A stretch of 64,000 bases of DNA from Streptomyces sp. NRRL WC-3605 (GCF_001509795.1 NZ_LLZN01000013.1:1-64000), one strand, 5' to 3'. Numbered from the stretch's first letter, positions 9,076 to 17,893 are shown. Made by a program: numbers and translations. The notes: generated by a model not told the origin, from the sequence alone.

Positions 9076-10509
9076 ATGACGGAACTCGCCGGACTGACCG
9101 CCGTACAACTCCTCGACGGATACCGCACCGGGCGGTTCGACCCGGTCGACGCGACCCGCGCCGCGCTGGAGCGGGCCGAGCGGATCCAGCCACGGGTCAA
9201 CGCGTTCGTCCGGCTGACGGCCGAGGAGGCCCTCGCGCGGGCCGCCGAGTCCGCGCGGCGGTGGCGGGACGGCACACCGGCCGGGCCGCTCGACGGGGTG
9301 CCGGTCACGGTGAAGGACATCCTGCTGACGCGGGGCGCGCCGACGCTGCGCGGCTCCCGGACCGTGCCGGAGCGGGGCCGCTGGGACGAGGACGCGCCGT
9401 CGGTGGCCCGGCTGCGCGAGCAGGGCGCCGTGTTCCTCGGCAAGACGACGACGCCCGAGTTCGGCTGGAAGGGCGTCACCGACTCACCGCTGTCCGGCGT
9501 CACCCGCAACCCCTACGACCTGTCCCGCACGGTGGGCGGCTCCAGCGGGGGCGCCGCCGCGGCCGTGGCGCTGGGCGCGGGACCGCTCGCCCTGGGCACC
9601 GACGGCGGGGGCAGCGTCCGTATCCCGGCGGCCTTCTGCGGTGTCTTCGCGCTGAAGCCGACGTACGGGCGGGTCCCGCTGTACCCGGCGAGCGCCTTCG
9701 GCTCGCTCGCGCACGTCGGCCCGATGACCCGGGACGCGGCCGACGCGGCGCTGCTGCTCGACACGATCGGCGTGCCCGACCCCCGCGACGGGTCGGCGCT
9801 CCCGACCGCGACCCGGTCCTTCGCGGCCGCCCTGGCGGACGGCGTGCGAGGGCTGCGGATCGCCTACTCGCCGACGCTGGGCGGCCAGGTGGCGGTTCGT
9901 CCGGCGGTGGCGACGGCGGTACGGCGGGCCGTGGAGCGGCTGGCGCACCTCGGGGCGTACGTCGAGGAGCGCGACCCCGACCTCACCGACCCGGTGGAGG
10001 CCTTCCACACCCTGTGGTTCTCCGGGGCGGCCCGGGTCGTCCAGCACCTCGGACCGCGCGAACGCGCCCTCCTGGACCCCGGACTGCGGGAGATCTGCGC
10101 CCTCGGCGCCCGGCACAGCGCGCTGGAGTACCTGGCCGCCGTGGACGCGCGCCGGGACCTGGGCCGCCGGATGGGCCGCTTCCACCTGTCGTACGACCTG
10201 CTGGTCACGCCCACCCTGCCGATCACGGCGTTCGAGGCGGGCGCGGAGGTGCCGAAGGGGTCCGGGCACCGGCGGTGGACCGGGTGGACGCCGTTCACCT
10301 ACCCGTTCAACATGACGCAGCAGCCCGCCGCCTCGGTCCCGGTGGGCCTCGACGCCGACGGACTGCCCGTGGGCCTGCAGCTGGTGGCCGCCCGGCACCG
10401 GGACGACCTGGTGCTGCGCGCGGCGCACGCGCTGTACGAGGCGGGGGCGGCCGGAGTGCCGGCGCCGCCCTCCGCACCCGGCGGGTCAGAGCCTGCGGAA
10501 ACGCAGTGA
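9076..10509 (+). CDS. Amidase-signature family amidase, 477 aa
   Basis: Hydrolyses an amide bond with a Ser-cisSer-Lys triad. Lys is in PVTVKDILLT (about residue 78), the glycine-serine signature GGSSGGAAAAVALGAG lies near 155, and the nucleophile Ser is in GTDGGGSVRIP (about 177). All parts are intact. Length is typical. It starts at ATG 9076 with GGAGG about six bases upstream. It follows the hydroxyacid dehydrogenase and converges on the DUF3830 gene, with a 24-base overlap of their 3' ends. Substrate unknown; the neighbours suggest a small polar amide. Confidence 0.9.
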   Translation: MTELAGLTAVQLLDGYRTGRFDPVDATRAALERAERIQPRVNAFVRLTAEEALARAAESARRWRDGTPAGPLDGVPVTVKDILLTRGAPTLRGSRTVPERGRWDEDAPSVARLREQGAVFLGKTTTPEFGWKGVTDSPLSGVTRNPYDLSRTVGGSSGGAAAAVALGAGPLALGTDGGGSVRIPAAFCGVFALKPTYGRVPLYPASAFGSLAHVGPMTRDAADAALLLDTIGVPDPRDGSALPTATRSFAAALADGVRGLRIAYSPTLGGQVAVRPAVATAVRRAVERLAHLGAYVEERDPDLTDPVEAFHTLWFSGAARVVQHLGPRERALLDPGLREICALGARHSALEYLAAVDARRDLGRRMGRFHLSYDLLVTPTLPITAFEAGAEVPKGSGHRRWTGWTPFTYPFNMTQQPAASVPVGLDADGLPVGLQLVAARHRDDLVLRAAHALYEAGAAGVPAPPSAPGGSEPAETQ

Positions 10510-10989
10510 CTCCCCGGCGGCCCCCGTCCGCCACAGGTCGTTGCAGCCGTCGGCCATCGCCTCCAGACCGTCCACGACCTGGCCCCAGACGATGCCGGGC
10601 ACCCAGCCGACGTCACCGTTGAGGAGCAGGTTGTTGCGCTCGTAGAACAGGGCCAGGTCCACCACGGTCGTGCCGGGGCGGACCTCCCGGTCGTAGCCGT
10701 AGGCGGAGGTGCCGAGTTCGGCACCGGCGAAGGAGAAATAGCACAGATCGCCCGGAATGGGAGTGACGGTGGGGTTCTCCAGGGGTGGTTCGGTCTCCGC
10801 GAAGGGCGGGAAGAGGGCGTAGATCTCGTTGCGGGCGTACTTGGCGTGGTAGACGTCGCCGGACAGCGGGAGAGATTTCCAGACGGCTTCACAGGTGAGC
10901 GGCGCCCGGTCGTCGAGGAGTCGGGCCGTGCAGCTGATCCCGCGCTCGACCAGGGAGATCTCGAGGTATCGGTCGGCCATGTCCCCCAT
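10486..10989 (-). CDS. DUF3830 family protein
   Basis: A 167-residue soluble protein resembling DUF3830, whose members are thought to have a cyclophilin-like barrel fold and often sit beside amidases and Asp/Glu-racemase-like enzymes. Recognisable parts are the N-terminal YLEISLVERGISCTARLLDD, the DVYHAKYARNEIYALFPPF segment and PGDLCYFSF. I used the ATG at 10989; an ATG three codons later is equally possible. The gene overlaps the convergent amidase by 24 bases and is divergent from the transporter operon. Function unknown; probably an accessory or regulatory part of the same catabolic module. Confidence 0.75.
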   Translation of the reverse strand: MGDMADRYLEISLVERGISCTARLLDDRAPLTCEAVWKSLPLSGDVYHAKYARNEIYALFPPFAETEPPLENPTVTPIPGDLCYFSFAGAELGTSAYGYDREVRPGTTVVDLALFYERNNLLLNGDVGWVPGIVWGQVVDGLEAMADGCNDLWRTGAAGESLRFRRL

Positions 10990-11077
10990 GGTCCCGCCCC
11001 GGTCAAGACCGCCCGACCGCCGAACGGGGCCGAAACTGGCCGGAATACCTCGCATCGCTTCGGGTAGCCGCGCCGCC

Positions 11078-11983
11078 ATGGCTCCACCTAATGGGAACGA
11101 CAGAGACACATCAGGGACCACACGCCGGTCGCTGCTCGCGGGGGTGGCGGCGCTCGGTGTGCTGGGGGCCGCGGGCTGCTCGCGCGTGGCCACCGCGTCG
11201 ACGAAGGACGGCGGTGACCTGCTCGAACGACTGCGTGCGGCGGGCGTGGTCCGGCTCGGCATCGCCGGCGAGATACCCTTCGGATACATCGACAAGAACG
11301 GCGAACTGACCGGCGAGGCGCCGCAGTTGGCCAAGGTCATCTTCAAGCGGCTGGGCGTCGACCGGGTCCAGCCGGTCCCCACCGAGTTCGGCTCGCTCAT
11401 ACCCGGCCTGAACTCCCAGCAGTTCGACGTCGTCGCGGCCGGGATGTACGTGAACCCCGAGCGCTGCGAGCAGGTCATCTTCTCCGACCCCGACTACCAG
11501 ATGCTCGACGCCTTCATCGTGCGCAAGGGCAACCCGATGGGCCTGCACGACTACAAGGACGTCGTCGAGAAGAAGGCCAAGTTCGCCACCGGCACCGGGT
11601 ACGCGGAGATCGCGTACGCCGTCGAGGCCGGGTACGAGGAGAGCGACATCCTGATCGTGCCCGACCAGGTCGCCGGCCTGAACGCCGTCGAGGCCGGCCG
11701 GGTCGACGTCTTCGCCGGGACCGCGCTGACCACCCGCGAGGTCGTGAAGAAGTCCTCCAAGGCGGAGTCCACCGAACCCTTCAAGCCCCTCGTGGACGGC
11801 GAACCGCACGTCGACGGCGGCGCGTTCGCGTTCCGGCCCACCGAGACCAGGCTCCGGGACGCCTTCAACCGCGAACTGGCCGAGCTCAAGAAGAGCGGCG
11901 AACTGCTCCGCATCCTCAAGCCCTTCGGTTTCACCGAGGACGAGATGACGGATCTGACCGCGAAGGAGCTGTGCGGCGGATGA
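11078..11983 (+). CDS. ehuB: Ectoine/polar amino acid ABC transporter binding lipoprotein (EhuB-like)
   Basis: Solute-binding protein of family 3. The N-terminus TTRRSLLAGVAALGVLGAAGC combines a twin-arginine-like signal with a lipobox ending at Cys near residue 34, so it is likely exported folded and membrane-anchored. The body begins LRAAGVVRLGIAGEIPFGYID, as in EhuB-type proteins, and continues with FDVVAAGMYVNPERC. The next gene starts inside its stop codon (ATGA), so the four transporter genes form one operon. The EhuB label implies ectoine or hydroxyectoine, but no ectoine catabolic genes are visible nearby, so another polar substrate is possible. Confidence 0.85.
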   Translation: MAPPNGNDRDTSGTTRRSLLAGVAALGVLGAAGCSRVATASTKDGGDLLERLRAAGVVRLGIAGEIPFGYIDKNGELTGEAPQLAKVIFKRLGVDRVQPVPTEFGSLIPGLNSQQFDVVAAGMYVNPERCEQVIFSDPDYQMLDAFIVRKGNPMGLHDYKDVVEKKAKFATGTGYAEIAYAVEAGYEESDILIVPDQVAGLNAVEAGRVDVFAGTALTTREVVKKSSKAESTEPFKPLVDGEPHVDGGAFAFRPTETRLRDAFNRELAELKKSGELLRILKPFGFTEDEMTDLTAKELCGG

Positions 11984-12681
11984 CCTCGGGACTGTGGGAA
12001 CTCGTACTGAAGGGCGTCTGGGTCACGATCCAGCTGCTCGTCCTCAGCGCGCTGCTGGCGACCGCCGTGTCCTTCGTGGTCGGCATCGCGCGCACCCACC
12101 GGCTGAAGTTCGTCCGCTTCCTGGCGGGCTTCTACACCGAGGTGTTCCGCGGGACCTCGGCACTGGTGATGATCTTCTGGGTGTTCTTCGTGCTGCCTCC
12201 GGCCTTCGGCTGGCAGCTGGTGCCGCTGTGGGCGGGCACGCTCGCCCTCGGCCTGACCTACGGCGCGTACGGCTCGGAGATCGTGCGCGGCGCCCTCGCC
12301 GCGGTCGACCCGGCCCAGCGTGAGGGCGGGATCGCGCTCAGCTTCACGCCCTGGCAGCGGATGCGGCTCGTCCTGCTGCCGCAGGCCGTGCCGGAGATGA
12401 TCCCGCCGTTCTCCAACCTGCTCGTGGAACTGCTGAAGGGCACCGCCCTCGTGTCGATCATGGGCATGGGCGACCTGGCGTTCAGCGGCAACCTGGTGCG
12501 CCTCGCGCTCCAGGAGAGCGCGGAGATCTACACGTACATCCTGCTCATCTACTTCGTGATCGCCTTCGCCCTGACCCGGATGATGCGCGGCCTGGAGAAG
12601 CGGCTGAAGGCCGGGGTCGGCAAGGCGCCGAAGAAGGAGACCGCCGCCGTGCGCGTGCCCGAGGGAAGTGGTGTCTCGTGA
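11980..12681 (+). CDS. ehuC: ABC transporter permease (EhuC-like)
   Basis: Inner-membrane permease of the HisMQ/glutamine type with about five hydrophobic segments. The EAA loop is seen in AAVDPAQREGGIALSF near residues 105-120, followed by PQAVPEMIPPFSN. The tail after residue 205 is basic and ends in a short variable stretch. Start ATG at 11980 overlaps the ehuB stop by four bases, and its own stop overlaps the next start (GTGA), the hallmark of translational coupling. It pairs with the following permease to form the channel. Confidence 0.88.
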   Translation: MTSGLWELVLKGVWVTIQLLVLSALLATAVSFVVGIARTHRLKFVRFLAGFYTEVFRGTSALVMIFWVFFVLPPAFGWQLVPLWAGTLALGLTYGAYGSEIVRGALAAVDPAQREGGIALSFTPWQRMRLVLLPQAVPEMIPPFSNLLVELLKGTALVSIMGMGDLAFSGNLVRLALQESAEIYTYILLIYFVIAFALTRMMRGLEKRLKAGVGKAPKKETAAVRVPEGSGVS

Positions 12682-13328
12682 AGTGGGACTGGAGCGCCGT
12701 CTCCGACTTCATGCCGTACTTCTGGGACGGTCTGCTGGTCACCCTGCAGATCCTGGTCCTGGGCTCGCTGATCTCGTTCGCGCTGGGACTGGTGTGGGCG
12801 CTGCTCATGCGGGTGCCCACGCGCTGGGTGACCTGGCCGGTGGGTGCCGTCACCGAGTTCGTCCGCAACACCCCGCTGCTGGTGCAGCTGTTCTTCCTCT
12901 TCTACGTGCTGCCCGAGTGGGGGATCACCGCCTCGGCGCTGACCACCGGCGTCTTCGCCATCGGGCTGCACTACTCGACCTACACCATGCAGGTCTACCG
13001 GGCCGGCATCGAGGCCGTGCCGGTGGGCCAGTGGGAGGCGGCGACGGCGCTGAACCTGCCGCTGCGCCGGACGTGGGCCGTGGTGATCCTTCCGCAGGCC
13101 GTCCGCCGGGTCGTGCCCGCGCTGGGCAACTACGTCATCTCGATGCTGAAGGACACGCCCCTGCTGATGGCGATCACCGTGCTGGAGATGCTCGGCGAGG
13201 CACGGCTGTTCGCCCAGCAGAACTTCCAGTTCACCGAGCCCCTGACGGTGATCGGCGTTGCCTTCATCGTCATCTCCTACCTGGCCTCCCTTGCCCTGCG
13301 AGCCCTGGAGCGACGCCTTGTCCACTGA
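12678..13328 (+). CDS. ehuD: ABC transporter permease (EhuD-like)
   Basis: Second permease of the polar amino acid importer, 216 aa, about five transmembrane helices. The EAA loop is in AVPVGQWEAATALNLPL (about residues 115-130) and is followed by ILPQAVRRVVPALGN. The GTG start at 12678 overlaps the ehuC stop by four bases. Its 3' end overlaps the ATPase gene by 11 bases. Together with EhuC it forms the membrane pore through which the captured solute passes. Confidence 0.88.
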   Translation: MKWDWSAVSDFMPYFWDGLLVTLQILVLGSLISFALGLVWALLMRVPTRWVTWPVGAVTEFVRNTPLLVQLFFLFYVLPEWGITASALTTGVFAIGLHYSTYTMQVYRAGIEAVPVGQWEAATALNLPLRRTWAVVILPQAVRRVVPALGNYVISMLKDTPLLMAITVLEMLGEARLFAQQNFQFTEPLTVIGVAFIVISYLASLALRALERRLVH

Positions 13329-14136
13329 CACCCACGCCCCGTTCGAGAAGCAGCCCGAGAAGCCCGGGGGAGCCGGGGACGCCACCGCTCCGCGCAGCAC
13401 CGGTGAGCTGATCCGCCTGGAGCGGGTCACCAAGCGGTTCGGGGACCACACGGTCCTGGACAACCTGGACTTCTCGGTCGACGCCGGCAAGCACGTCACC
13501 CTCATCGGCCCGTCCGGATCGGGCAAGACCACGATCCTGCGGCTGCTGATGACCCTGCTGAAGCCGGACGAGGGCCGGATCACCGTCGACGGGGACCAGC
13601 TGTACCCGGCCCCCGAGAAGCAGGTCCGCGAGATCCGCAAGAAGATCGGCATGGTCTTCCAGCAGTTCAACCTGTTCCCGAACATGAGCGTGCTGCGGAA
13701 CATCACCGAGGCCCCGGTCACCGTGCTCGGCATGTCCAAGGACGAGGCGGAGGTGCGCGCGCGGGAGCTGCTGGAGATGGTGGGCCTGACCGACAAGTGC
13801 GACGCCCGCCCGACGCAGCTGTCCGGCGGGCAGCAGCAGCGGGTGGCGATCGCGCGGGCGCTGGCGATGCGCCCGCAGGTGCTCCTGCTGGACGAGGTCA
13901 CCTCGGCCCTGGACCCGGAGCTGGTCGCGGGCGTCCTCGACGTGCTGCGGGACATCGCGCGCAGCACGGACATCACCATGCTCTGCGTGACGCACGAGAT
14001 GAACTTCGCCCGGGACATCTCGGACCAGGTCCTGATGTTCGACTCCGGCCGCGTGATCGAGTCCGGCAGCCCGGAGAAGATCTTCAACGACCCCGAGAAC
14101 GAGCGCACACGGGAGTTCCTCGGCGCTGTCCTGTGA
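13318..14136 (+). CDS. ehuA: ABC transporter ATPase (EhuA-like)
   Basis: Energises the importer. Walker A GPSGSGKTT (about residue 64), Q-loop FQQFNLFPN, ABC signature LSGGQQQRVAIA, Walker B LLLDEVTSALDPE and the switch His in CVTHEMNFA are all intact. The best start is TTG at 13318, inside the end of ehuD: GGAG lies seven bases upstream and no ATG or GTG gives a better fit. The first 25 residues are a polar extension before the ATPase fold. Last gene of the ehuBCDA operon; the IclR regulator follows 170 bases downstream on the same strand. Confidence 0.88.
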   Translation: MSTDTHAPFEKQPEKPGGAGDATAPRSTGELIRLERVTKRFGDHTVLDNLDFSVDAGKHVTLIGPSGSGKTTILRLLMTLLKPDEGRITVDGDQLYPAPEKQVREIRKKIGMVFQQFNLFPNMSVLRNITEAPVTVLGMSKDEAEVRARELLEMVGLTDKCDARPTQLSGGQQQRVAIARALAMRPQVLLLDEVTSALDPELVAGVLDVLRDIARSTDITMLCVTHEMNFARDISDQVLMFDSGRVIESGSPEKIFNDPENERTREFLGAVL

Positions 14137-14306
14137 CGTCACCCCGGTCCCATGACCGTGGCATGTGCCAGAGTGCCGATGCCGCAGTTGAGGGGGCCGG
14201 AATCTCGTCAACGACCGCTCGCCACGGCCCCCTTGGCCGCTATCGTGAAGGGGACCGGCTGACCAGAACCCGCATCGGGAAGCAATGTGCGACCGCAGGG
14301 GGGACC

Positions 14307-15065
14307 GTGGCGCTGCAGCACGAGCCGACGACGCCGTACCACTCGGCACAGGACGCCCTGCGCGTCCTGGAGACGGTGGTCCGGCACGGCACCGGAGTCA
14401 CCGGCACGGAACTCGCCCGGCACACGGGCATCGGCCAGGAGCGCCTGACCGGCCTCCTGCGGATGCTGCGCCGGGAGGGGTACGTCGAGCAGGTGACCGA
14501 CGGGGCGTACGTCGCCGGGGAGGCGCTGGCCCGCCTCGGCTCCGCGGAGAGCCGGGCGCGGGCCCTGCGGGAGAACCTTCAGCGCACCCTGGACCGGCTG
14601 CGCGACTCGGTCGGCGCGGCCGTCTACGTCAGCCGGTACGTCGACGGGGAGATCCGGATCGACCAGTTCGCCGCCGGTCCGGCCACCCCCGTGGTCAACG
14701 AGTGGGTCGACTTCCGCTACTCGGCGCACGCCACGGCGATCGGCAAGAGCCTGCTCGGTCAGCTCGACCACAACGGGCGCCGGGACCATCTGTCCCGGCA
14801 CAAGATGGCCCGGCTCACCTCGCGCACGATCACCAGCGACAAGGTGCTGCTGTCCCGCCTGGAGTCCCAGCCGCCGACGGTCCCGCACCTCGACCTGCAG
14901 GAGTACGCGGTGGGCACGGTCTGTGCGGCCGTACCGATCACGGCCGGTTCCTCGGTCGGCTGCCTGGCCCTGTCGCTCCCGGTACGCCACGCCCACCGCC
15001 TGCGCCAGGCGGCGGACGCCCTCAACCGCAACGCGGCCCCGGTGCTCCTGTCCCTGGCGATCTAG
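14307..15065 (+). CDS. IclR-family transcriptional regulator
   Basis: 252 aa. A winged helix-turn-helix covers about residues 10-70 (AQDALRVLETVVRHG, then TELARHTGIGQERLTGLLRMLRR split by the wing). An IclR effector domain follows (YSAHATAIGKSLLGQL and GTVCAAVPI). GTG at 14307 has AGGGGGGA just upstream; the open frame starts much earlier but that part overlaps non-coding sequence. IclR proteins typically sense the substrate of adjacent catabolic genes, so this is the natural candidate regulator of the transporter, amidase, dehydrogenase and racemase-like genes. No operator palindrome was obvious to me. Confidence 0.88.
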   Translation: MALQHEPTTPYHSAQDALRVLETVVRHGTGVTGTELARHTGIGQERLTGLLRMLRREGYVEQVTDGAYVAGEALARLGSAESRARALRENLQRTLDRLRDSVGAAVYVSRYVDGEIRIDQFAAGPATPVVNEWVDFRYSAHATAIGKSLLGQLDHNGRRDHLSRHKMARLTSRTITSDKVLLSRLESQPPTVPHLDLQEYAVGTVCAAVPITAGSSVGCLALSLPVRHAHRLRQAADALNRNAAPVLLSLAI

Positions 15066-15172
15066 GTCCAGGAGGCACCGGCCCAGGTGGTCAGAAGCAC
15101 CCCTCAGAACCGGGTATTATTTTCTTCGTCGCCAGCCGCGGGAGCAGTGAGAACGCGGTCGGCGCGAGTCAT

Positions 15173-15246
15173 GCGCCGCTAGCTCAGTTGGTTAGAGCAG
15201 CTGACTCTTAATCAGCGGGTCCGGGGTTCGAGTCCCTGGCGGCGCA
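15173..15246 (+). tRNA. tRNA-Lys (anticodon CTT), copy 2
   Basis: Identical over all 74 bases to copies 1 and 3. A TATTAT box about 60 bases upstream (in GGGTATTATTTTC) is a plausible -10 element. A terminator follows within six bases. Confidence 0.97.
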
Positions 15247-15251
15247 CACCG

Positions 15252-15283
15252 GAAGGGCCTCTCGTGGGAGCGGGGGGCCCTTC
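15252..15283 (+). terminator. Terminator after tRNA-Lys copy 2
   Basis: GAAGGGCC (15252-15259) pairs with GGCCCTTC (15276-15283). It lies between the tRNA and the convergent DUF3592 gene and can serve both. Confidence 0.75.
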
Positions 15284-15308
15284 GACATGTCCGCCCACGA
15301 ATACGGCC

Positions 15309-15824
15309 TCACGGCGTCATCGTCACCCCGTCGATCACCACCATGTCGCCCCCGTCTCCCGTCTCCTCCCCGAAACCGAACTCGGCCGTCATCGACTGGT
15401 ACGAGACCAGGAGGGTGACGCAGACCACCGCGGCCGCGCCGAGGACGGCCAGGGTCCCCAGGGTGGACGCCGCCAGACCGAGGCGGCCGGGCCTGCGGGC
15501 CGTGGCGGCGATCCTGGCGCCCTCCGTGTAGTGGACGGTGACGAAGTCGCCCTGCACCGTCGTCGCCGGGCCGCCCTCCTCCTCGAAGCGGACGACGCGG
15601 CCGTCGCGCGCGGTGAACTCGTACACGTGGTGCAGCGTCGTGTGCACCGAGGTGTCGCGCCCGCCCCCGTGCGTGGTCGTGAACGTCCGCAGACAGCGGC
15701 CCTCCGCCGTCAGCCCGCTGTTCCAGGCGGCGCGGATCTGCCACGAGCGGTGCGTCACGCGGAAGCCGATGAAGAGCACGACCGCCAGGATGAGGCAGGG
15801 CACGATGTAGAAGAGTGCGTCCAT
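15309..15824 (-). CDS. DUF3592-type membrane protein, 171 aa
   Basis: Two transmembrane helices, at residues 5-22 and about 118-140, flank a beta-rich loop that carries the DUF3592 pattern (AEGRCLRTFTT, then YEFTARDGRVVRFEE and GDFVTVHYTEG). The last 25 residues are acidic and glycine rich. Located just before the LPMO gene on the same strand, with 93 bases between them. Such proteins are widespread in Streptomyces and have no established function. Confidence 0.75.
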   Translation of the reverse strand: MDALFYIVPCLILAVVLFIGFRVTHRSWQIRAAWNSGLTAEGRCLRTFTTTHGGGRDTSVHTTLHHVYEFTARDGRVVRFEEEGGPATTVQGDFVTVHYTEGARIAATARRPGRLGLAASTLGTLAVLGAAAVVCVTLLVSYQSMTAEFGFGEETGDGGDMVVIDGVTMTP

Positions 15825-15917
15825 GACGATGGTCCCCCGAGGTCAAGGCGCCGGCCTCGAACGGCCGGCGTGGCAGGAACCTACCCACGCCGGCCGTGAC
15901 CTTGACTCAAGGGAACC

Positions 15918-16523
15918 TCAGAAGCTGACGTCCGAGCACGCGTAGAACGCGTTGCCGGTGTCCGCGATCGTCCACACCGCGAGGATCACGTGGTGGCCGC
16001 TCAGCCCGGTCGGCAGCCGCCCGCTGTGCGAGAGGGTGGACGGCGGGCGCTGACCGTTGTACGGGACCGTGAAGAACGGCGTCAGGTTCAGGTCCGAGCG
16101 GGACAGGTTGTGGTTCTGGTTCCAGCCCTGCTTGGTGACGTAGTACCGGAAGTCGGTCGTGGCGTGCATGGCCGTGAACTGCCAGCGGAACGTGTAGTTC
16201 TGACCGCCGGTCACCCTGGTGGTGGGCCAGGCGGCCCCGGACGGCGTCTTGGGCGCGCTCAGCTGGCTGAACTGGCCGAGTCCGCCGTTGCAGATCTGCC
16301 CGTCGGCCGGTCCGCCGCCGGGGAAGCCCTTCGGGCCCTCGACGCTCTGCGGCTCCCACTGGATGGACCCGCAGTTGGCGACGGTGCCGTTCTGGCACAG
16401 CTTCTGACGGCTGACGGGGAGGTCGGTGTACCCGTGCCCGCTCGCGCCCTGGGTGGACAGGGCGAGGGCTCCGGCCGTGGTGAGTCCGAGCGCGGCGGCG
16501 TACAGCTTGGTCCTTCTGCGCAT
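15918..16523 (-). CDS. lpmP: AA10 lytic polysaccharide monooxygenase (probable LpmP)
   Basis: Copper enzyme that oxidatively cuts crystalline chitin or cellulose-like glycans. The signal peptide covers residues 1-29 and cleavage after ASG exposes His30, which with His120 (FTAMHATTDF) forms the copper-binding histidine brace. Four Cys residues could form two disulfides. The chain of 201 aa is a single AA10 domain with no carbohydrate-binding module. It lies 3.4 kb from cslA and glxA; in S. coelicolor/lividans the LPMO at this location (from memory LpmP, SCO2833/SLI_3182) helps deposit hyphal-tip glycan. A perfect DasR-like core lies 44 bases upstream, suggesting control by aminosugar availability. 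Confidence 0.92.
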   Translation of the reverse strand: MRRRTKLYAAALGLTTAGALALSTQGASGHGYTDLPVSRQKLCQNGTVANCGSIQWEPQSVEGPKGFPGGGPADGQICNGGLGQFSQLSAPKTPSGAAWPTTRVTGGQNYTFRWQFTAMHATTDFRYYVTKQGWNQNHNLSRSDLNLTPFFTVPYNGQRPPSTLSHSGRLPTGLSGHHVILAVWTIADTGNAFYACSDVSF

Positions 16524-16563
16524 GCTGCTGCTCCTGGGAACGTGGGGGAGGTTCGGTGAGCTT

Positions 16564-16579
16564 GCAGGTCTAGACCAAG
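16564..16579 (-). promoter_or_regulatory. DasR responsive element (dre) upstream of lpmP
   Basis: GGTCTAGACC (16567-16576) is a perfect 10-bp palindrome, flanked so the 16-mer GCAGGTCTAGACCAAG closely fits the dre consensus ACTGGTCTAGACCAGT. It is 41-56 bases before the lpmP start codon. DasR is the GntR-type GlcNAc-6-phosphate-responsive repressor of chitin and aminosugar genes. Confidence 0.8.
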
Positions 16580-16642
16580 TCCCAGATTATTGCTGACGCT
16601 TGAACATGTCCATACCAATAGCGGGCCCTGTTCGACACCCCG

Positions 16643-17773
16643 TCAGCCCGCCGTCTCCCCCCGCCCCGAGCAGAACGCCACCGTCAGGTCCTTCACCAGC
16701 GCCTTGCGCTCGTAGTCGTCCAGGTCGACCAGGCCCCGCGTGGTCAGCCGGGTCACCGTGTCCTCCACCGAGTCCACGACCGACGTGAGCACGGTCGCCC
16801 GGTTCTGAGCGTCCAGCACCGCGATCCGGCGCCGGTTCATGGCGGCGGCCACCTCCGGGGCGTACTCCACCCGCAGCGGCCGTACCGAGAACACCTCGAG
16901 CCCCACCGCCCCGGCGTCCCGCACCACCAGCCGGGTCAGCGCGTCCCCCGACGCCTCCACCGCACCCCGGGAGGCACCCGGCGTCTCCACCGGCACCCGC
17001 GCCAGCGCCGCCTCCACGCACTCGCGCAGATACGACTCGTGGTCCTCGACCGCGAGCGTGGCCCGCGCGGTGTCCCGCACCCGCCACACCACCAGCACGA
17101 CCGCCCGCAGCGCGACCCCGCTGCCGTCGGCCGCCTGCATCGGCTCGCTGCGCCAGTGCCGCAGCCGTACGTCGACCCGGCGGCGCAGCAGCAGCGGGTT
17201 GACCCACAGCAGGCCGGTGCGCCGCACGGTCCCCCGGTAGCGGCCGAACAGCCCCAGCACCCAGGCCCCGCCGGTCCGCCCGCGCGCCAGACCGCCGAAG
17301 CCGAACAGGCCGAGCGCACCGGCACCGGTGTACGCGGCCCACTGCGCCGGCCCGAGCCCCGCCCCGGCGGCCGCCGGCAGCCCGAGCGCGTGCACGGCCG
17401 CCGCGGGCAGCACCCCCGCCCACCAGGAGGTGGCCAGCGCCCCGGCCGCCGCGCACACCCCCGCGATCAGTCCGACCGCACCCGGCAGCACCCGGGCGGG
17501 CCGCTCCACCAGCTCCGGGTCGACCCGGAGGTCGGGGCGTGGCTTCGGCTGCACCGGCCGGCGCACTCGGGGCTGCTCCCCCGTGCCCTGCCGGCGGGCG
17601 ACGACCGTCGGACGCAGCGGCACCGGCACCGGGTCCGCCTCGTCACGGAAGAGCAGATGGACGGGGATCTCGGTGGTCGACTCGTTCTGGATGAGCCGTG
17701 CGGGCCGCACGGGCGGCTCGGCCGGCCCGTCGAACCCGTCGGGCTCCGGGGTGTGGGACGTGGTCGTGGTCAC
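16643..17773 (-). CDS. SPFH (band 7/prohibitin-like) domain membrane protein, 376 aa
   Basis: The N-terminal ~95 residues are polar and proline rich, followed by two hydrophobic segments (about 97-135 and 145-160). The SPFH domain runs from about residue 185 to 330, recognisable by VWRVRDTARATLAVEDHESYLRE split around residue 245 and by LEVFSVRPLRVEYAPEVAAAMNRR near 310. Some SPFH proteins organise membrane microdomains and polar assemblies. GTG at 17773 has GGAGG six bases upstream. It sits between the LPMO and the NlpC-type hydrolase on the same strand, so a role in the polar glycan or wall machinery is plausible but unproved. Confidence 0.8.
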   Translation of the reverse strand: MTTTTSHTPEPDGFDGPAEPPVRPARLIQNESTTEIPVHLLFRDEADPVPVPLRPTVVARRQGTGEQPRVRRPVQPKPRPDLRVDPELVERPARVLPGAVGLIAGVCAAAGALATSWWAGVLPAAAVHALGLPAAAGAGLGPAQWAAYTGAGALGLFGFGGLARGRTGGAWVLGLFGRYRGTVRRTGLLWVNPLLLRRRVDVRLRHWRSEPMQAADGSGVALRAVVLVVWRVRDTARATLAVEDHESYLRECVEAALARVPVETPGASRGAVEASGDALTRLVVRDAGAVGLEVFSVRPLRVEYAPEVAAAMNRRRIAVLDAQNRATVLTSVVDSVEDTVTRLTTRGLVDLDDYERKALVKDLTVAFCSGRGETAG

Positions 17774-17847
17774 GCGTTGCCTCCAGCCTCCGCGCCAGAT
17801 GCGTCACAGGGAATGAGGGTGCGGCGCCCGGCGCGCGCACCCGGTGT

Positions 17848-17868
17848 CCGGACCGCCCCTCGGTCCGG
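17848..17868 (-). terminator. Hairpin after the NlpC/P60-like gene
   Basis: CCGGACCG (17848-17855) and CGGTCCGG (17861-17868) form an 8-bp stem with a 5-base loop, 26 bases past the stop codon of the hydrolase gene. The flanks can extend the stem. Confidence 0.6.
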
Positions 17869-17893
17869 TGCGCGCCTCGGCGCGCCGGGTCGG

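Noticed and set aside
12549..14108. Long minus-strand open frame opposite ehuD/ehuA
   Set aside because: Shadow of high GC codon bias; the plus strand carries full ABC-transporter motifs and the shadow is low-complexity Arg/Gly/Gln.
11078..14136. Ectoine biosynthesis or degradation locus
   Set aside because: Only the importer resembles the Ehu system; ectABCD and the ectoine hydrolase/dehydratase genes are absent from the window.
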